From: Acidimicrobiia bacterium
GTDB taxonomy: Bacteria > Actinomycetota > Acidimicrobiia > Acidimicrobiales > Ilumatobacteraceae
DNA: 9,699 bases
Direction of reading: 5' to 3'
Assembly: GCA_030425785.1 (NCBI GenBank)
Contig: JAUHYJ010000094.1
Span: 1 to 9,699 of the forward strand
Part shown: piece by piece, positions 6,864 to 9,699 of the stretch
Layout of the letters: every line of letters begins with the position of its first letter
How positions within the stretch are numbered: the first letter of the stretch is position 1
Translations under genes and position numbers: made by a program
The notes under the pieces: model-generated
The model's input: the letters and a program-made list of their open reading frames with translations, nothing else
What the model was told of the DNA's origin: nothing
Database searches by the model: none

Positions 6864-8474
6864 TCAGGACACGCCGAGCGCCGACGTCGCCTCGTGCTTG
6901 AGGCGCCGATAGTCGACCTTGCCGTTCGGTGCGCGCCCGATGGTGTCGACGACCACGAGTCGCTTGGGCGACTTGTAGGCCGCGAGCCCCTCCCGCACAT
7001 GGGCGATGACGTCGCGCTCGTCGAACGTCGCACCGTCGCGCAGCTCGACGACGCCGGTGACCGCCTCGCCGAACTTCTCGTCGGGCACGCCGACGACGAC
7101 CGCGTCGAGCACCGCCGGGTGCCGCTTGAGCGCCTCTTCGACCTCTTCGGGGAAGACCTTCTCGCCGCCGGTGTTGATGCACACCGAGCCCCGTCCGAGC
7201 AGGGTGATGGTGCCGTCGGCTTCGACCGTGGCGAAGTCGCCGGGGCACGAGTACCGCGTGCCGTCGATCTCGAGGAACGTGCGGGCCGACTTCTCCGGAT
7301 CCTTGTAGTAGCCGATCGGCTGCCGTCCGCCGACGGCGAGTCGGCCGATCTCACCCGAACCCGGCTCGACCGGCCGCAGCTGATCGTCGACGACGATCGA
7401 GTCGGGGGTCAGCGCGAACTTCGCGGTCTCGGCGGTGGCGCCGCCACCCGAGACCGACACGCCCATGCCGAGCGCCTCCGAGGACGAGAACGCGTCCATC
7501 AGGAACATGTCGGGATGGTGACGCAGCAGGCCCTCCTTGATCTCCTTGCTCCACATCACGCCCGAGGACACGATCTGGACGAGGCTCGACAGGTCCCATC
7601 GCCCGGGGGAGGCATCGAGCGCGCGCAGGATCGGCTTGCCGAACGCGTCGCCGACGATCGAGAGGTGGCCGACGCCCCGTCGCTCGATCGTGTCGAGCAG
7701 TTCGACCGCGTCGAAGTGGCGCTCGGTCAGCGTGACGACGGCGCCGCCCGCGCACCACGACGACAGGCAGGGGAAGTTGCCCGTGCCGTGCATCTGCGGG
7801 CAGGCCGGGAGGAACGGCGCTCGCGACCCGTCGTAGCGTCCACGCAGATCGTCGACCGTACCGTCGTCGGCGAACGGCACGCCGAGCGTGGCGTTCAGGC
7901 GGACCACCAGGTCGTCCTGTCGCCACATCACGCCCTTCGGCATGCCCGTGGTGCCGCCGGTGTAGAGCATGTTCAGGTCGTCGCCCGACCGGCCGCCGTC
8001 GGGAACGACCCGATCGGTCTCGGTCGCGGCCGCCTGCTCGTAGGGCACCGCCCAGTCGGGACAGTCGCCGGAGCCGTCGTCGACCCACAGCCAGGCACGC
8101 ACCTTCGGCAGCCGGTCGCGGATCGGGTCGACCGTGTCGGCGAAGCCGCCGTGGAACACCACGGCGCCGGCGTCGGCGTTGTCCCACAGGTACAGGAGCT
8201 CGTCGGCGGTGTACCGGTAGTTCGTGTTGACGGGCACGAGCGCCGCCTTGAACGCTGCGAACATCGACTCGAGATACTCCGGGCAGTTGTACAGGTACTG
8301 CGCCACGGACTGCTGACGTTCGAGCCCGGCGTCCGACAGATGACGCGCGACGCCGTTCGCGCGCCGGTCGGCCTCGGCGAAGGTGCGGGCCAGATCGCCG
8401 TGGATCAGCGCCGGTGCGTCGGGCAGCTCCTCGGCGACGACTTCCCAGACGTCGGCGTAGTTCCAGTTCCCCAT
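6864..8474 (-). CDS. Acyl-CoA ligase (AMP-forming), FadD19-like
   Basis: 536 residues of the ANL superfamily: activates a carboxylic acid with ATP to an acyl-adenylate and then a CoA thioester. Phosphate loop YTGGTTGMPKG (171-181), adenine-site segment DAFSSSEA (328-335), GD at 412-413 (usually TGD, here PGD), hinge segment GRGSVCINTGGEKVFPEEVE (428-447) and catalytic Lys519 in GRAPNGKVDYRRLK. The hinge text and the N-terminus MGNWNYADVWEVVAE match the FadD17/FadD19 group of mycobacteria, where FadD19 activates steroid side chains; substrate here is inferred only as a bulky or branched acid. ATG 8474 is chosen over the frame extension to 8558 because homologues start with NYADVWE and the extension is Arg/Pro-rich. 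Divergent from the L,D-transpeptidase gene. Confidence 0.93.
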   Translation of the reverse strand: MGNWNYADVWEVVAEELPDAPALIHGDLARTFAEADRRANGVARHLSDAGLERQQSVAQYLYNCPEYLESMFAAFKAALVPVNTNYRYTADELLYLWDNADAGAVVFHGGFADTVDPIRDRLPKVRAWLWVDDGSGDCPDWAVPYEQAAATETDRVVPDGGRSGDDLNMLYTGGTTGMPKGVMWRQDDLVVRLNATLGVPFADDGTVDDLRGRYDGSRAPFLPACPQMHGTGNFPCLSSWCAGGAVVTLTERHFDAVELLDTIERRGVGHLSIVGDAFGKPILRALDASPGRWDLSSLVQIVSSGVMWSKEIKEGLLRHHPDMFLMDAFSSSEALGMGVSVSGGGATAETAKFALTPDSIVVDDQLRPVEPGSGEIGRLAVGGRQPIGYYKDPEKSARTFLEIDGTRYSCPGDFATVEADGTITLLGRGSVCINTGGEKVFPEEVEEALKRHPAVLDAVVVGVPDEKFGEAVTGVVELRDGATFDERDVIAHVREGLAAYKSPKRLVVVDTIGRAPNGKVDYRRLKHEATSALGVS

Positions 8475-8515
8475 CCGCCCTTGCGTAGCACCGCGCCCGG
8501 ATCGGCGGCGAGGTG

Positions 8516-8533
8516 GCGGACCGTGCGGACCGT
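8516..8533 (+). repeat. Tandem 9-bp direct repeat in a divergent promoter region
   Basis: Two exact copies of GCGGACCGT, followed by GCG of a third, in the 74-base gap between the divergent acyl-CoA ligase and L,D-transpeptidase genes. It explains the repeated Ala-Asp-Arg at the start of the longer transpeptidase reading frame from 8513, which is one reason to prefer the start at 8549. It may be a tandem protein-binding site; no function can be shown from sequence. Confidence 0.45.
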
Positions 8534-8548
8534 GCGAGACTGGCAGCC

Positions 8549-9373
8549 GTGGCGCCACTCCCCATCCTGCTCGTCATGTGGCTGGCCTTCAGCGGTGCGA
8601 TCGCCGAGGCGTTCGAGTCGCGCCAGCCGGCGACCACCGAGGTGCCGGCCGTACGCGACGTGCGATTCGCCGTCGGCGCTGCGTGCGACCTCGACACGGT
8701 CGAGGCGTTGGCGACGCGCCACCCCGGCGTGCGCCAGTTCGTGGTCATGGCGACCGACACGTTCGCCTCCACGTCAGGCACGGTGGCCGTCGCGGCCCGG
8801 TCGGCCGACGGCACGTGGGGCTGCCAGACGGCGCCGGAGCCGGCACGATTCGGGCGCAACGGCACCCGGCCGCTGGCCGACCGGGTGTCCGGCGACGGCA
8901 CGACACCGGCCGGGGTCTTCGAGCTCGGACGGGTGACGGCCTGGGACGGCGAGGAGTTCAGCGTCTTCGGCAACCGCCCCGACCCCGGCGCGCTCGTGCC
9001 GTACCGCGACGTGCGGCAGGAGGACTGCTGGGGCGCCACCGCCAACACCCCCCGCTACCAACACCTCGTCGACCGACCGGGGTGCGGCGGGCCCGACGAA
9101 TGGCTCCCCCGCTACGGCGACGTCTACTCGCACGCCGCGGTGATCGGGGCGAACCTCGATCCGATCTCGGGCGACGAGCCCGGCGAGACGCCGTTCGCCG
9201 CCGCGATCTTCCTCCATCGCCACAGTTACACGTCGAGCGGGGCCCCGAAGACGACCAGCGGATGCGTGTCGCTCGCGTACGAGGAGCTGGTCACGGTGGT
9301 GCGGTTGCTCGACCCCCGGCTCGACCCGCACTTCGCGATCGGCCCGACCGGCTGGTTGCGCGCCTCGGCCTGA
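8549..9373 (+). CDS. Exported L,D-transpeptidase, YkuD-type catalytic domain
   Basis: 274 residues from GTG 8549. The N-terminus [22 protein letters not shown] is a short hydrophobic export signal or anchor with no strong positive charge; the start at 8513 would add only MADRADRARLAA from a tandem repeat. The domain fits the COG3786 type of YkuD proteins: [12 protein letters not shown] (117-128), [17 protein letters not shown] (158-174), [14 protein letters not shown] (192-205), IFLHRHS (220-226, His223) and TSGCVSL (236-242) with the presumed nucleophile Cys239. Such enzymes form or trim 3-3 cross-links in peptidoglycan outside the membrane. Four other cysteines (46, 92, 160, 179) could form disulfides. 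The last codons overlap the suspected chimeric join, so the true C-terminus may differ by a few residues. Confidence 0.87.
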   Translation: MAPLPILLVMWLAFSGAIAEAFESRQPATTEVPAVRDVRFAVGAACDLDTVEALATRHPGVRQFVVMATDTFASTSGTVAVAARSADGTWGCQTAPEPARFGRNGTRPLADRVSGDGTTPAGVFELGRVTAWDGEEFSVFGNRPDPGALVPYRDVRQEDCWGATANTPRYQHLVDRPGCGGPDEWLPRYGDVYSHAAVIGANLDPISGDEPGETPFAAAIFLHRHSYTSSGAPKTTSGCVSLAYEELVTVVRLLDPRLDPHFAIGPTGWLRASA

Positions 9374-9375
9374 GC
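9359..9375. other. Suspected chimeric junction
   Basis: Left of this point the plus strand codes in actinobacterial style to the end of the L,D-transpeptidase; right of it the minus strand codes for a lower-GC ferrochelatase N-terminus. The ferrochelatase homology ends near 9361, about a dozen bases inside the transpeptidase gene, so both readings share a short stretch. That is what a join through a short shared sequence would leave. Confidence 0.65.
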
Positions 9376-9651
9376 CTCGGTATGCACGCGCAGGGGGGAG
9401 CCATCTGGCGTCCAGATGGCGCGATAGGCCTCCGCTGATCGCGCGGGTCTGACGTTGAGGATAATCCCATGCAATATCAGCCACCACAGTGGTCGCGGAA
9501 TCTCCACCACGCGCGGGTCCCAGAGAAACTGCCTGAGGTAGGTTTTGAGCGCGGCCTTTTCCGGCGCTCTGGGCGTGCCCAGATTGGTGATCAGGACCCC
9601 GATGCGCCCCGTCCGACCGTGCTCGAAACTGTCAGTACCGATATATTGCAT
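9361..9651 (-). CDS. hemH: Ferrochelatase, N-terminal fragment (cut at the junction)
   Basis: The first 97 residues of a ferrochelatase, which inserts Fe2+ into protoporphyrin IX in haem synthesis. Recognisable segments: [15 protein letters not shown] (16-30), [21 protein letters not shown] (37-57) and [19 protein letters not shown] (76-94), close to the proteobacterial (E. coli-like) form. A full enzyme needs about 320-360 residues, but after residue 97 the frame runs into the antisense of the L,D-transpeptidase, and the open frame continues only to 9226 with unrelated sequence. Base composition and codon use differ from all other genes here. ATG 9651 is the only start: an in-frame TAG lies four codons upstream, and no ATG, GTG or TTG follows before the conserved region. 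Confidence 0.85.
9400..9420. repeat. Perfect inverted repeat inside the ferrochelatase fragment
   Basis: GCCATCTGG (9400-9408) and CCAGATGGC (9412-9420) are perfect reverse complements around the 3-base loop CGT, about 25-40 bases from the suspected junction. It codes for AIWTPDG, a conserved part of ferrochelatase, so the symmetry may be coincidental. As RNA it would form a compact hairpin without a T-tract. Confidence 0.5.
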
Positions 9652-9659
9652 GCTGGCGC

Positions 9660-9688
9660 ACTATACTGGCGCTCCGCGGTGCTGCCAA
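9660..9688 (-). promoter_or_regulatory. Sigma70-like promoter of the ferrochelatase gene, leaderless start
   Basis: On the minus strand TTGGCA (9683-9688) and TATAGT (9660-9665) are separated by exactly 17 bases, each one mismatch from the TTGACA/TATAAT consensus. The -10 ends 8 bases before ATG 9651, so transcription should start about two bases before the start codon. No ribosome binding site is present. Confidence 0.65.
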
Positions 9689-9699
9689 GTCGCGGCTCA

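Noticed and set aside
8513..8548. Upstream start (GTG 8513) for the L,D-transpeptidase
   Set aside because: The 12 extra residues come from the tandem GCGGACCGT repeat and would place an acidic/basic segment before the export signal.
6756..8936. Plus-strand open frame of 726 codons opposite the acyl-CoA ligase
   Set aside because: The minus-strand ligase has all family motifs in order; the plus frame gives Arg/His/Val-rich sequence without motifs.
1..9699. Search for tRNA, rRNA, CRISPR arrays, insertion sequences, phage or toxin-antitoxin genes
   Set aside because: None seen by eye: no regularly spaced repeats, no transposase motifs, no cloverleaf-like sequence with the conserved T-arm.

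Overview
The window is very GC-rich, with third codon positions that are almost all G or C, up to about position 9360. Gene content and protein style (PutA with an actinobacterial-type C-terminal domain, a DrrA/DrrB-like exporter, a WYL regulator, a FadD19-like acyl-CoA ligase, starts that look leaderless) point to a high-GC actinobacterium. Acidimicrobiia such as the Ilumatobacter group would fit, but that level of placement is inference. The last ~330 bases differ: GC is visibly lower, and they encode the N-terminus of a ferrochelatase of proteobacterial (gamma-like) type, cut off where the actinobacterial sequence begins. This suggests a chimeric join, in an assembly or less likely in nature.

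Layout. 1-906 (+): 3' end of a proline-catabolism aldehyde dehydrogenase (PutA-type). 908-1681 (-): a PhnD-like solute-binding domain without signal peptide, convergent with putA and one base away from it. 1791-3557 (+): prolyl-tRNA synthetase, divergent from the previous gene across a 109-base promoter region. 3650-6473 (+): a tightly coupled three-gene unit of ABC ATPase, ABC-2 permease and WYL-domain regulator, preceded by a perfect 10+5+10 inverted repeat that overlaps the likely promoter. 6493-6801 (-): a small two-helix membrane protein. 6864-8474 (-): an acyl-CoA ligase. 8549-9373 (+): an exported YkuD-type L,D-transpeptidase, divergent from the ligase. 9361-9651 (-): truncated ferrochelatase with its own sigma70-like promoter.

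How they work together. The only clear functional module is the exporter operon: ATPase and permease should form a DrrAB-like efflux pump, and the co-transcribed WYL regulator is the natural candidate to bind the upstream palindrome and control its own operon. The other genes look like ordinary chromosomal neighbours (proline catabolism, translation, acyl activation, cell-wall cross-linking). No RNA genes, CRISPR arrays, insertion sequences or phage genes were seen. There is no gene-free stretch above 300 bases; the longest gaps are about 110 bases.
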